From contig JAFXVJ010000030.1 in assembly GCA_017524615.1 (NCBI GenBank), positions 17,765 through 81,764 of the forward strand: a stretch of 64,000 bases of DNA, in the 5' to 3' direction. A model generated the notes under the pieces. It was not told the origin of the DNA. It ran no database searches and was given only the letters and a program-made list of their open reading frames with translations. Shown one piece after another: positions 50,105-58,685 of the stretch (position 1 is its first letter; the number at the start of each line of letters is the position of its first letter). The translations under genes and the position numbers were made by a program. The stretch comes from Clostridia bacterium. GTDB taxonomy: Bacteria > Bacillota > Clostridia > Christensenellales > Aristaeellaceae.

Positions 50105-51100
50105 ATGAAAAAAATGATGGGGATACTGCTTGTTCTGGCAATAACTCTTTCCTGCCTGATGGGAGGAGCCGCCCTGGCGGATGAAAAAAAGCTGTCTGTC
50201 GTCGTCACGATCTTTCCCATATACGATTGGGTCCATGAAACGGTAGGGGACAGCGGAAACGCGGAAATCACCCTGCTGCTGGACAGCGGCGTGGATCTCC
50301 ATTCCTACCAGCCCACCGCCCAGGACATTCTGAAAATTTCCACCGCTGATCTGTTCATTTATGTGGGCGGCGAAAGCGACGCATGGGTGCAGGACGTGCT
50401 CGCCTCCGCCATGAACCCCGGCCTGAAGGCCATCAACCTGGTGGAAGCGATGGGCGAGGATATAAAAATGGAAGAAGTCGTGGAAGGCATGGAGCACGAA
50501 CACGATGAACCTGACGAAAGCCATGACGAAGATCATGACGAAGAAGACCATGAGCATGAAGAAGCCGATGAACACGTATGGCTGAGCCTGCGCAACGCGC
50601 AAAAGCTGGTTCAGGTGATTGCCGGCGCCCTTGGCGGAATGGACGCGGATCATGCCGAAGCCTATCGGGCCAACGCCGGTGCGTATATTGAAAAGCTGGC
50701 GGCCCTGGACGCGCGGTATGCCGAAATCACAGAAAACGCGGAGATCAAAACCATCCTGTTCGGCGACAGGTTCCCCTTCCGCTATCTGGCGGATGATTAC
50801 GGGCTGACCTATTACGCCGCTTTCTCCGGCTGCTCCGCGGAAAGCGAAGCCAGCTTTCAGACCATCGTGTTCCTGGCGCAGAAGGTGGATGAGCTGGGGC
50901 TTCCCGCCGTGCTGACGATCGAGCACCCCAAGACCCGCATCGCCGAAACCGTGGTGCAGGCGACCGCCGCCAGGAATCAGAAGATCCTGGCGATGGACTC
51001 CATGCAGGGCACGACGGCGCGGGATATCCAGGACGGCGTGACCTACCTGTCCGTTATGGAAAGCAACCTGGACGTGCTCCGGGAAGCCTTGACCAAGTAA
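50105..51100 (+). CDS. znuA: zinc-binding protein of ABC importer
   Basis: A 331-residue cluster-9 metal-binding protein. Signal peptide (residues 1-25), then VVVTIFPIYDWVHETVG; metal ligands include the His in GVDLHSYQPT, the His in EHVWLSLRN, and later TIEHPK. A His/Asp/Glu-rich loop (about residues 130-155, many HD/HE pairs) is typical of zinc rather than manganese proteins. GGAGGG precedes the ATG. The 200 bp before it contains no clear extra promoter. Confidence 0.93.
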   Translation: MKKMMGILLVLAITLSCLMGGAALADEKKLSVVVTIFPIYDWVHETVGDSGNAEITLLLDSGVDLHSYQPTAQDILKISTADLFIYVGGESDAWVQDVLASAMNPGLKAINLVEAMGEDIKMEEVVEGMEHEHDEPDESHDEDHDEEDHEHEEADEHVWLSLRNAQKLVQVIAGALGGMDADHAEAYRANAGAYIEKLAALDARYAEITENAEIKTILFGDRFPFRYLADDYGLTYYAAFSGCSAESEASFQTIVFLAQKVDELGLPAVLTIEHPKTRIAETVVQATAARNQKILAMDSMQGTTARDIQDGVTYLSVMESNLDVLREALTK

Positions 51101-51172
51101 ACCGATCATGACCGGCGAAGGGCAGGAACAGCAAACGGTTCCCGCCCTCCGCCGAAACAAAGGAGCATCATC

Positions 51173-51883
51173 ATGGCGCAGCTTCAATGCAAGGATTTGA
51201 GCCTGGGTTACGAGGGCCGGGCGGTGCTGTCCGGGCTGACCTTCTCTGTGAACGATGGGGATTACCTGTGCATCGTCGGAGAAAACGGATCGGGCAAAAG
51301 CACGCTGATGAAAACCATCCTGGGGCTCATGAAGCCCCTGGGCGGAACAATCCAATGGGGAGAGGGCATGCGGGAAAACGAGATCGGCTACCTCCCGCAG
51401 CAAACGGCGGTGCAGAAGGACTTCCCGGCCACCGTACAGGAAATCGTGCTGTCCGGCTGCCAGGGACGGATCAGCCGCCGACCCTTTTACGGAAAAGAGG
51501 AAAAAGCGCTGGCCCGGAAAAACATGGAGAAAATGGGGATTACGGCATTCGCCCGCCGCTGCTACCGCGAGCTGTCCGGCGGGCAGCAGCAGCGCGTATT
51601 GCTGGCCCGGGCCCTGTGCGCGACCCAGAAGCTGCTCCTGCTGGATGAGCCGGTTTCCGGCCTGGACCCCAAGGTGACGGCGGAAATGTACGATCTGATC
51701 CAGAGGCTCAACAGGGAGGGCGTTACCGTCATCATGATTTCGCATGATTTCAGCGCCGCTCTCCGCTACGCTTCCCATATCCTGCATGTGGGCCATGAAG
51801 TATTCTTCGGCACGGTGGAGGCATACAAAAGCAGCCCGATGGCCAAACGCTTCCTGGACACGGAAGGGGGCGAAAACGCATGA
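51173..51883 (+). CDS. znuC: zinc ABC transporter ATPase
   Basis: A 236-residue ATPase: Walker A GENGSGKST near residue 37, signature [15 protein letters not shown], Walker B LLLLDEPVSGLD, switch His ISHDFSAAL. Fits ZnuC/AdcC. Its end overlaps znuB by 4 bp (ATGA). Confidence 0.93.
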   Translation: MAQLQCKDLSLGYEGRAVLSGLTFSVNDGDYLCIVGENGSGKSTLMKTILGLMKPLGGTIQWGEGMRENEIGYLPQQTAVQKDFPATVQEIVLSGCQGRISRRPFYGKEEKALARKNMEKMGITAFARRCYRELSGGQQQRVLLARALCATQKLLLLDEPVSGLDPKVTAEMYDLIQRLNREGVTVIMISHDFSAALRYASHILHVGHEVFFGTVEAYKSSPMAKRFLDTEGGENA

Positions 51884-52722
51884 TCGACACGCTGCGTCAG
51901 TATCTGAATATTCCCTTTGTGCAATACGCCATGATCGTGGGCATCCTGATCGCTTTGTGTTCCTCCTTGCTGGGGGTCACGCTGGTGCTCAAGCGATTCT
52001 CCTTCATCGGCGACGGGCTGTCCCACGTGGCTTTCGGGGCGATGGCGATTGCGGGCGTGCTGCACCTGACGGACGAAATGCTCTTTGTGCTGCCCGTAAC
52101 GGTGCTATGCGCCATCCTGCTGCTGCGGACCGGACAGAACACAAAAATCAAGGGCGACGCGGCCGTTGCTATGATTTCTGTCGGCGCATTGGCCATGGGA
52201 TATTTGCTGCTGAACCTGTTCTCCGCTTCCGCCAATCTCTCCGGCGACGTGTGTTCCACTCTTTTCGGCTCCACCTCCATTATGACGCTGACCAAGGCCG
52301 AGGTTTGGCTGTGCGCGGGGCTGTCGTCCGCGGTGGTGGTGATCTTTCTGCTGTTTTACAATAAGATTTTCGCCGTCACATTTGATGAGGACTTTGCCCG
52401 GGCTTCCGGCACCCGTGTGGAAGCGTACAATCTTCTGATTGCCGTCGTGATCGCGGTGATCATCGTGCTGGCCATGAACCTGGTGGGGTCGCTGCTCATT
52501 TCAGCCCTCATCATATTCCCGGCCATGAGCGCCATGCGCCTGTTCCGCAGCTTCCGGGGAGTCACGATCTGTTCCGCGGCGCTGTCGGTCGCCTGCGCGC
52601 TGCTTGGCATCCTGATTTCCATTCTGGGCGGAACGCCTGTGGGCTCCACCATCGTGGCGGTAGACATTGCCGCGTTTCTGATCTTTTCCGTGATTGCTTG
52701 GCTGATGAGAAAGGTGAGATGA
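51880..52722 (+). CDS. znuB: zinc ABC transporter permease
   Basis: A 280-residue ABC-3 family permease with about eight transmembrane helices, including LLGVTLVLKRFSFIGDGLSH near residue 27, the conserved GD-x-LSH of the family. The start overlaps the znuC stop. It forms the channel of the ZnuABC importer. Confidence 0.93.
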   Translation: MIDTLRQYLNIPFVQYAMIVGILIALCSSLLGVTLVLKRFSFIGDGLSHVAFGAMAIAGVLHLTDEMLFVLPVTVLCAILLLRTGQNTKIKGDAAVAMISVGALAMGYLLLNLFSASANLSGDVCSTLFGSTSIMTLTKAEVWLCAGLSSAVVVIFLLFYNKIFAVTFDEDFARASGTRVEAYNLLIAVVIAVIIVLAMNLVGSLLISALIIFPAMSAMRLFRSFRGVTICSAALSVACALLGILISILGGTPVGSTIVAVDIAAFLIFSVIAWLMRKVR

Positions 52723-52725
52723 AGG

Positions 52726-53454
52726 ATGAAAAAACTGTGCATGGTGCTTGCCTTGTGCCTGATCGCGCTGCTGCTTTCCGGATGCGGCGGAACGGAAGGA
52801 ACTTCTGACAAGAAAGCGGGAAACACGACAAATGAGATCCCCGTCATCCTGAACCAGGCGGAGTATCTGCTCTATCAGAACGTGTTTTATAACGAATACG
52901 GATCCCAGTATGAGGGCCAGGAAGTGGCCAAACGCGGGGTGCTGGCAAGGATCCAGGACGCCTTCAACGGCCGTACCCGTTATTACGTCTGGGGCTATCT
53001 GGACAATACGATGTGCTGCGACTGGCAATGGGAAATCGTGCCCAAGGAAGAAGCGGCCCTTCCGCCCGTGGGCTCTCTGATAACGGTCAAGGGGATCTTC
53101 CGGGCGGACGAAGACGCGCTGGACGGATATTGGATCACGGATGCCGCCGTGGGAACCGAAACGGAATATACGGGCGCCCAGGAAGAAATCAACATGCTGG
53201 CCATGAGCTGTACGCTGGAGCGGGTGCAAATGCTCAATATCCTGTACAGGCCCGAAGCCTTTGAGGGAAAAGCCTTTATCGCGTATGGACGCATCGCCGC
53301 GGTGAACATTCTGGAAGACCCCTATTATAACGGGTCCTGGCAGATTCCTTTTGCCACGGAAGCGGAATGCCCCGCCATCGGCACCATGGTGACCCTGAAA
53401 GGATCCGTGGGGTATATTTCGCTGGATAAATGTTTTTTGACCGTCATGCCCTGA
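52726..53454 (+). CDS. lipoprotein of the zinc operon
   Basis: A 242-residue lipoprotein with lipobox LSGC (Cys19). The mature part seems to hold two similar OB-like beta domains (PVGSLITVKGIFRADEDAL and AIGTMVTLKGSVGYISL share a pattern). No named family is certain; similar lipoproteins follow zinc permeases in other Clostridia. It starts 3 bp after znuB, so is co-translated and probably repressed by Zur. Confidence 0.72.
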   Translation: MKKLCMVLALCLIALLLSGCGGTEGTSDKKAGNTTNEIPVILNQAEYLLYQNVFYNEYGSQYEGQEVAKRGVLARIQDAFNGRTRYYVWGYLDNTMCCDWQWEIVPKEEAALPPVGSLITVKGIFRADEDALDGYWITDAAVGTETEYTGAQEEINMLAMSCTLERVQMLNILYRPEAFEGKAFIAYGRIAAVNILEDPYYNGSWQIPFATEAECPAIGTMVTLKGSVGYISLDKCFLTVMP

Positions 53455-53566
53455 CCTTTTCCGGGGATGGCTGTGATGAAAAGCTGGTTTCCGCCATCTG
53501 TGTGCTTGCTCAACTTTGCTCTTTCCACACGGCGCGGGGAGAAACTCAAAAAAATCCATAAGATTT

Positions 53567-53611
53567 GGCACGGGATTCCAACCGGATCAGCAGAATCCCG
53601 TGCCGTTTTTT
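53567..53611 (+). terminator. Terminator hairpin, dispersed repeat copy 2
   Basis: GGCACGGGAT (53567-53576), 18-nt loop, ATCCCGTGCC (53595-53604), G, then six T. It ends the zinc operon. The region from here to 53792 contains no gene that I can support. Confidence 0.85.
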
Positions 53612-53792
53612 ATTCGGAAATGTGCGTTTTTCAACAGCCCCGGCGAATCCTTCCGCCGACGCGCGGGGGCGCCCCGTATCCCCTGCATCTGCGGCAGGGG
53701 CATCTGCCGCGCGAATGGATATTTCATGAAAAGCGAGAAAGATGAGAAAGACGTGAAAAGGCCCCCCTGTGCCCGCGCCCGAAAAAACCGTC

Positions 53793-53821
53793 TTGTCATG
53801 GGCCGTTCGGCATGGTATAGT
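53793..53821 (+). promoter_or_regulatory. Promoter of the sugar isomerase pseudogene
   Basis: TTGTCA (53793-53798), 17-bp spacer, TATAGT (53816-53821), 52 bp upstream of the start. Confidence 0.7.
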
Positions 53822-53872
53822 AATGGAAAGACAAGCTGTCATTCCGTTTGACAAAGGGAAGGAGAATGCGCA

Positions 53873-54827
53873 ATGAAACTATCTGTTTTTGCCGTGGCGC
53901 TGGGGGACAGGCCGCTGCCGCTGGCGCTGCAATTCCTGAAGGAAAAGGGCGTGCAGGCGGTGGAAATCGGATGCGGCGGGTATCCGGGCAAGGCCCACTG
54001 CGATCCGGAGATCCTGCTGCATGACGAACAAAAATTCCGTGAATTCCGGGACACCTTCCAGCGCTATGGCCTGCCCATCGCGGCGCTGTCGGCGCACGGC
54101 AATCCCGTGCATCCGGATCCGGACATCGCGGCCGGATACCATCGGGATTTTGTGAACGCTGTGCTGCTGGCGGAAAAGCTGGAGGTGGATCGGGTGGTCG
54201 CTTTTTCCGGCTGTCCCGGCGGATCGGCAGCCCAATTGGGTCACCTGCGCCTGGCCGGATGAATACCAGCAGATCCTGAAATACCAGTGGAACGATGTGC
54301 TGCTGCCCTATTGGGAAAAGACCGCCGCCTTCGCCCAGGCCCACGGCATCCGGAAGATCGCCTTTGAAATGCATCCGGGCTTCTGCGTCTACAATCCCGA
54401 AACCATGCTCAGAATCCGGGAAGCCATCGGCGATACCCTGGGGGCGAACCTGGACCCCAGCCACCTGTTCTGGCAGGGCATTGATCCCGTGGCCGCCATC
54501 CGGGCGCTGGGGAACGCCATCTATTTCTTCCATGCCAAGGATACCGCTTTGGACCGGTATAACGTGGCCCGCACCGGCGTGCTGGATACCAAGCACTTCT
54601 CCGATGTGAAGAACCGCGCCTGGGTGTTCCGCACGGTGGGCTACGGCCACGACCTGCAAACCTGGAAGAATATCATCAGCGCCCTGCGGGTGGCCGGTTA
54701 CGAGGGCCCCGTGTCCATCGAACATGAGGACGGCCTCATGAGCGGTGAAGAGGGCCTGACCAAAGCGATCCGATTCCTGCAGCAGGTGATGATGTTCGAA
54801 ACGCCCGGCGATATGTATTGGGCGTGA
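53873..54827 (+). pseudogene. sugar phosphate isomerase/epimerase (AP-endonuclease 2 family), frameshifted
   Basis: Two adjoining frames make one xylose-isomerase-like TIM barrel. Frame 1 (53873-54262) runs from MKLSVFAVALGDRPLP to FSGCPGGS, then goes off-frame and stops. Frame 2 resumes at PNWVTCAWPDEYQQ near 54231 and runs to 54827, with EMHPGFCVYN, LDPSHLFWQG (metal ligands), HAKDTALD and SIEHEDGLMS. Relatives have about five more residues between the CPG and PNW blocks, so a short deletion that is not a multiple of three is likely rather than a simple base error. All metal ligands survive in the combined frame. AAGGAGAA precedes the start. Confidence 0.85.
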
Positions 54828-54870
54828 CAAAAGAGAACGTTATTTGGCAAAAGGGCAAACGGAGGCCCCT

Positions 54871-56385
54871 TCACTTCAGCCAGAATGGCGCCAGGGGCAG
54901 GCCGTTATCGCCGAAGAGACGCACGATGGCATAATCGGTCCAGGCATAGCGCGCCTGAACGGGATGCGGCGCCTGAGGGCAGGACAAGCGCAGCTCCGCG
55001 CCCTGCAGAGATACGTCGGACGGATGGAACACGCCATCCTCACCGGCGATTTCCATCAGGAATTCTCCCGTTCCCCGGTCCTGGACCGGTGCGGACAGGA
55101 GGACGTGCAGCACGCCGTTTTCGGTATACTTGCCCACAGCCGCAGGGGACTCGGGGGCGCTCAGGCCATACACCGTGCGCAGGGCGCATCCGCACAGCCG
55201 TTCACCCACCACCCGCTTGTTGGTGGGGTGGATGTTATCGAATTCCCCCTGATCCAGCAAAACAGCCAGATCAGACCGCTTGACCTGCCGGGCCACGGTC
55301 TGCTGGGCCAGCCGCAGCAGCGGCCAGGTTTTGCTGTCGCTTTCTGCGGCCGCGTCGATCCACATGGGCAATTGCACGTTCAGGAAGGGCAGCTCCTCAT
55401 CCCAGAACACCTCCCGCAGCCGCTGGATGAAGCTGGTGAGCAGCAGGTCGTACCGCCTGGTGCGCCAGGTGTCCTCCTCGCCCTGATAGAACAGGACGCC
55501 CGTCAGTGTGGCGGGCATGATCCGCTCCAGCATGGTGTGGTACAGCCCATGAGGCCGGAAGGGCGATCCCTCTCCCACCGGGGGATTCCAGGGCGGGCAG
55601 GGCCCGATGATGGCGTTTATTTCCTTTGTGGAATATTCCGGGTGATCCTTTTTGAGCTGATCGGCCTTCTTGGCCCATTCGTCCAGGCCGCTGAAGAATG
55701 CGCCCTCTTCCCGCAGGTATTCTTCCATGGTTTTGCCGGCCCATTTTTCATCGTATTCCCGCATATAGCGCTGCCCCTCGGCGGTGCGGGCAAGGGCTTC
55801 CTCATCCATCCAGCAGGTGACGGAGGTGCCGCCCCAGTAGCAGTCGATGATGCCCACGGGAACGTCGATTTTCCGCTGCAGCTTCATGGCGAAAAAGTAG
55901 GCCACCGCGCTCATGTCCTTCGCCCAGCCGGGGGCCACGGCGTGCCAGCGGGCCCGGCGGTTGGCTTCCTCCGTTTCCGGGCCCGGCCGGGGGCATTTGG
56001 GCACGTTGAAATACCGCACCAGCGGATTCCCGTGCACGGGGATCAAGGCCTGGCCCTCATCGGCGTTTTGCAGCTCCAATTCCATGTTGCTCTGCCCGCC
56101 GGCCAGATACACGTCGCCCAGCGCGATATCCCGGTATTGGAGGGTATCCTGGCCATCGGAAAAGGTGAGCGCGCAGCCGGTTTGGGCCGCCTGCGGGGCC
56201 AAACGCAGCATAAACCGGCCCTGCCGGGCGGGTGCGCTGTCCCGGGCCAGCTCCGCACCGCCGGCGTCCGTCAAAACGGCGGTGATGACATCGCCATCCG
56301 GCGCGTCGCCGAATAAACGGATTTCCTTGCCGCGGCACAGCACGGCGTGATCGGTAAACAGGGAAGCGGGAACAAAGACAGGCAT
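54871..56385 (-). CDS. sialate O-acetylesterase-like SGNH hydrolase
   Basis: A 504-residue esterase of the sialate O-acetylesterase family, removing acetyl groups from sugars. The nucleophile Ser is in LAGGQSNMELEL near residue 95. VPVGIIDCYWGGTSVTCWMD and GVLFYQGEEDTWR are the next SGNH blocks, and the catalytic Asp-x-x-His is EFDNIHPTNKR near residue 395. No signal peptide is visible, so it may act on imported acetylated sugars or oligosaccharides in the cytoplasm. Convergent with the isomerase pseudogene. Confidence 0.9.
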   Translation of the reverse strand: MPVFVPASLFTDHAVLCRGKEIRLFGDAPDGDVITAVLTDAGGAELARDSAPARQGRFMLRLAPQAAQTGCALTFSDGQDTLQYRDIALGDVYLAGGQSNMELELQNADEGQALIPVHGNPLVRYFNVPKCPRPGPETEEANRRARWHAVAPGWAKDMSAVAYFFAMKLQRKIDVPVGIIDCYWGGTSVTCWMDEEALARTAEGQRYMREYDEKWAGKTMEEYLREEGAFFSGLDEWAKKADQLKKDHPEYSTKEINAIIGPCPPWNPPVGEGSPFRPHGLYHTMLERIMPATLTGVLFYQGEEDTWRTRRYDLLLTSFIQRLREVFWDEELPFLNVQLPMWIDAAAESDSKTWPLLRLAQQTVARQVKRSDLAVLLDQGEFDNIHPTNKRVVGERLCGCALRTVYGLSAPESPAAVGKYTENGVLHVLLSAPVQDRGTGEFLMEIAGEDGVFHPSDVSLQGAELRLSCPQAPHPVQARYAWTDYAIVRLFGDNGLPLAPFWLK

Positions 56386-56418
56386 AAGGATTCCTCTTTC
56401 CTTTGTATTGACTGATGA

Positions 56419-57366
56419 TCAGATCTCCTGGTCGGCAATGGCCTTCAGCGCAGCGGCGGATTGGCGCAGCGCGGCGTATTCCTTTTCGCTCAGCCGAATA
56501 GGCACATAAGCCTCCCGCCCGTTTTTCCCCACGATGGCGGGCATACTGAGCACCACTCCGTCGATGCCGAATTCGCCGTGGAGCATGCCGGAAATGGGCA
56601 GCACGGATTTTTCATCCCGGATGATGGCCTCGCAGATGCGCTTGATCGCCATGGCCACGCCGTAGTAGGTGGCGCTCTTTTTGGCGATGATTTCATAGGC
56701 GCTGTTTTTCACGTCTTCCGCGATCTGCGCCATGGCCTGCTGATGATGCGTATGCCCCCGCATTTCGCAAAAATCGTTCAGAGGCACGCCGGATACGTTG
56801 GCGCTGCTCCAGGCGGCGATTTCGCTGTCTCCATGCTCGCCGATGATGAAGGCGTGCACGCTGCGGCTGTCCACGGAAAGATGCTCCCCCAGCAGGTATT
56901 TGAGACGGGCCGTATCCAGCACCGTGCCGGAGCCGATCACCCGGTTTTCCGGCAATCCGGAGTAGCGGATGGCGGTCTGGGTGAGGATATCCACGGGATT
57001 GGCCACCACCAGCAGGATGCCCTGGCAATTCCGGGGCCTGATTTCGGCCATGATGGATTTGAAGATCGCCACGTTCTTTTTCACCAGGTCCAGCCGGGTT
57101 TCGCCGGGCTTCTGGGCAGCCCCGGCGGTGATGATGATCACCGCGGCGTCGGCCACATCATCGTAGGTGCCGGCGTGAATGTCCATGGGCCGGGCGAAGG
57201 GCAGGCCGTGGCTGATATCCAGGGCTTCGCCCTCGGCCTTGTCGGGATTGGCGTCAATGAGCACCAGCTCGGAAAACAGGCCGCTTTGCATCAGCGCAAA
57301 AGCGGAGGCGGATCCCACAAAGCCGCAGCCGATCATAACGGCCTTGCGCAAATTCAGTTGAGACAT
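56419..57366 (-). CDS. ldh: L-lactate dehydrogenase
   Basis: A 315-residue NAD-dependent dehydrogenase reducing pyruvate to L-lactate. Rossmann loop MIGCGFVGSASAFAL near residue 11, VVANPVDILT, the catalytic His in GEHGDSEIAAWS near residue 178. Lactate rather than malate is indicated by the Gln-type pattern AAQKPGETRLDLV in the substrate loop. AAGGAGGG precedes the ATG at 57366; the longer frame upstream is not LDH-like. It recycles NADH from glycolysis. Confidence 0.93.
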   Translation of the reverse strand: MSQLNLRKAVMIGCGFVGSASAFALMQSGLFSELVLIDANPDKAEGEALDISHGLPFARPMDIHAGTYDDVADAAVIIITAGAAQKPGETRLDLVKKNVAIFKSIMAEIRPRNCQGILLVVANPVDILTQTAIRYSGLPENRVIGSGTVLDTARLKYLLGEHLSVDSRSVHAFIIGEHGDSEIAAWSSANVSGVPLNDFCEMRGHTHHQQAMAQIAEDVKNSAYEIIAKKSATYYGVAMAIKRICEAIIRDEKSVLPISGMLHGEFGIDGVVLSMPAIVGKNGREAYVPIRLSEKEYAALRQSAAALKAIADQEI

Positions 57367-57417
57367 GATCGTTCCCTCCTTGGAATGGGGTCGGGCTGTC
57401 AGGGCCCTCCCGTTTCT

Positions 57418-57445
57418 ATTATACCAAAAGCGGCAGAATTGTACA
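57418..57445 (-). promoter_or_regulatory. Possible promoter of ldh
   Basis: On the minus strand TGTACA (57440-57445), 16-bp spacer, TATAAT (57418-57423). The -35 is weak. Confidence 0.55.
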
Positions 57446-57698
57446 GCAAAAATGGGGATTTTGTCACCCCCCGGCAGGATATCCGCGCGGCGTGGCGCAT
57501 GAAAGCGCTTTTTCACCCCGCTTTGCTGTCGGAAAACAGGATCGGCAGATCCACTGCCTGCAAAGTTTTGCATGGAAAAAGAAAAATTGCATTTCCCGGC
57601 AGGAAAATCCGTCTTTCCGTCGAATTATTTCCATAGAACTGGAAAGAAAAAAGAAAGCCGGAGGGTTCCGGCAGCATAACAAGAGAGGAGTTGTTCCC

Positions 57699-58238
57699 AT
57701 GAAAACCACCATTACAGCCAAAAATATGGTCGTGACACCGGGAATCACCAACCGGATCACCAAAAAGACCGCGACCATGGAACGGTATTTGAAACCCGAC
57801 ACGGAAATGTTCGTGCGGCTGCGCCGGGAACGGGATGAACGCATCTGCGAAATCACCGTGCCCATCAATGGCGTCACCCTGCGGGCCGAATCCAGCAGCA
57901 AGGATAACCTGTTTATGTCCATCGACAGCGCCCTGGCCAAGCTGGAGCGGCAGATCCTGCGTCATCGCACCAAGCTGGAAAAGCGGCTGCGCGAAAATGC
58001 CTACAGCGAAGAAACCGCCGAATACATCGAGGATATCTCCGCCTATGGCACGGGCGAGCGCAAGGTGGTGCGCACCAAGGAATTCCCCGTGCGCCCCATG
58101 GCCGTGGAGGATGCTATCCTGCAGATGGAATTGTTGGGCCACACGTTCTTCGTTTTTGTCAATATCGAAACTGAGCGCACCAACGTGCTGTATCTGCGCA
58201 AGGACGGCAATTTGGGCCTGATGGTGCCTGAGGCCTGA
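57699..58238 (+). CDS. hpf: long ribosome hibernation promoting factor
   Basis: A 179-residue long-form HPF. Residues 1-100 are the S30AE/YfiA domain (TITAKNMVVTPGITNRITK). Residues 120-179 are the C-terminal dimerisation tail: RTKEFPVRPMAVEDAILQME followed by HTFFVFVNIET. Long HPF joins two 70S ribosomes into inactive 100S dimers in stationary phase. GAGGAG precedes the start at 57699. Single gene with a strong terminator. Confidence 0.95.
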   Translation: MKTTITAKNMVVTPGITNRITKKTATMERYLKPDTEMFVRLRRERDERICEITVPINGVTLRAESSSKDNLFMSIDSALAKLERQILRHRTKLEKRLRENAYSEETAEYIEDISAYGTGERKVVRTKEFPVRPMAVEDAILQMELLGHTFFVFVNIETERTNVLYLRKDGNLGLMVPEA

Positions 58239-58282
58239 TTTTTTGCTCCCCATGCGGGGAGCGCCTCCACCACGTTCCTGTG

Positions 58283-58337
58283 GGGGAAGAGAGACCGGCG
58301 GGAAATGCTGTCCGCCTTCTCTCTTCCCCGTTTTTTT
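58283..58337 (+). terminator. Terminator of hpf
   Basis: GGGGAAGAGAG and CTCTCTTCCCC are the outer arms of a long stem, followed by G and seven T. Positions 58338-58550 beyond it hold nothing that I can support. Confidence 0.9.
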
Positions 58338-58550
58338 GCGCGCGATCGGCGATGGAAATGATTCGCGCTCCCCGGATGGGACAGGCCGAGTATTTTCAGG
58401 AATTACATGGCGGACGATGGGCAGTACGGATAAGCCCGATTTTCCGCCGCCCTTCGGGATTCACGGCGCGCCATCGCAGGCGCTTCGCTGTATCTGCGAA
58501 CAGGATCGAAATGGACAACCCGACGGCGGGGCGCTGGCCGGCGCCAAATG

Positions 58551-58571
58551 AAAAAGCGGGCTTTCGCCCGC
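58551..58571 (-). terminator. Terminator of the VWA/PG-binding gene
   Basis: On the minus strand GCGGGC, loop GAAA, GCCCGC, then TTTTT. It lies 115 bp past the stop of the minus-strand gene at 58686. Confidence 0.8.
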
Positions 58572-58685
58572 TCCAGGATGGTTTTATCATTTGGTTTTTT
58601 GCTGCAATGACGCTGCATTGGCTGGCATGGCGTTTGGGGCGCCGCAGGGCCGCCGCTCACGCACAGGCCGCGCTCCGTTCATCCC

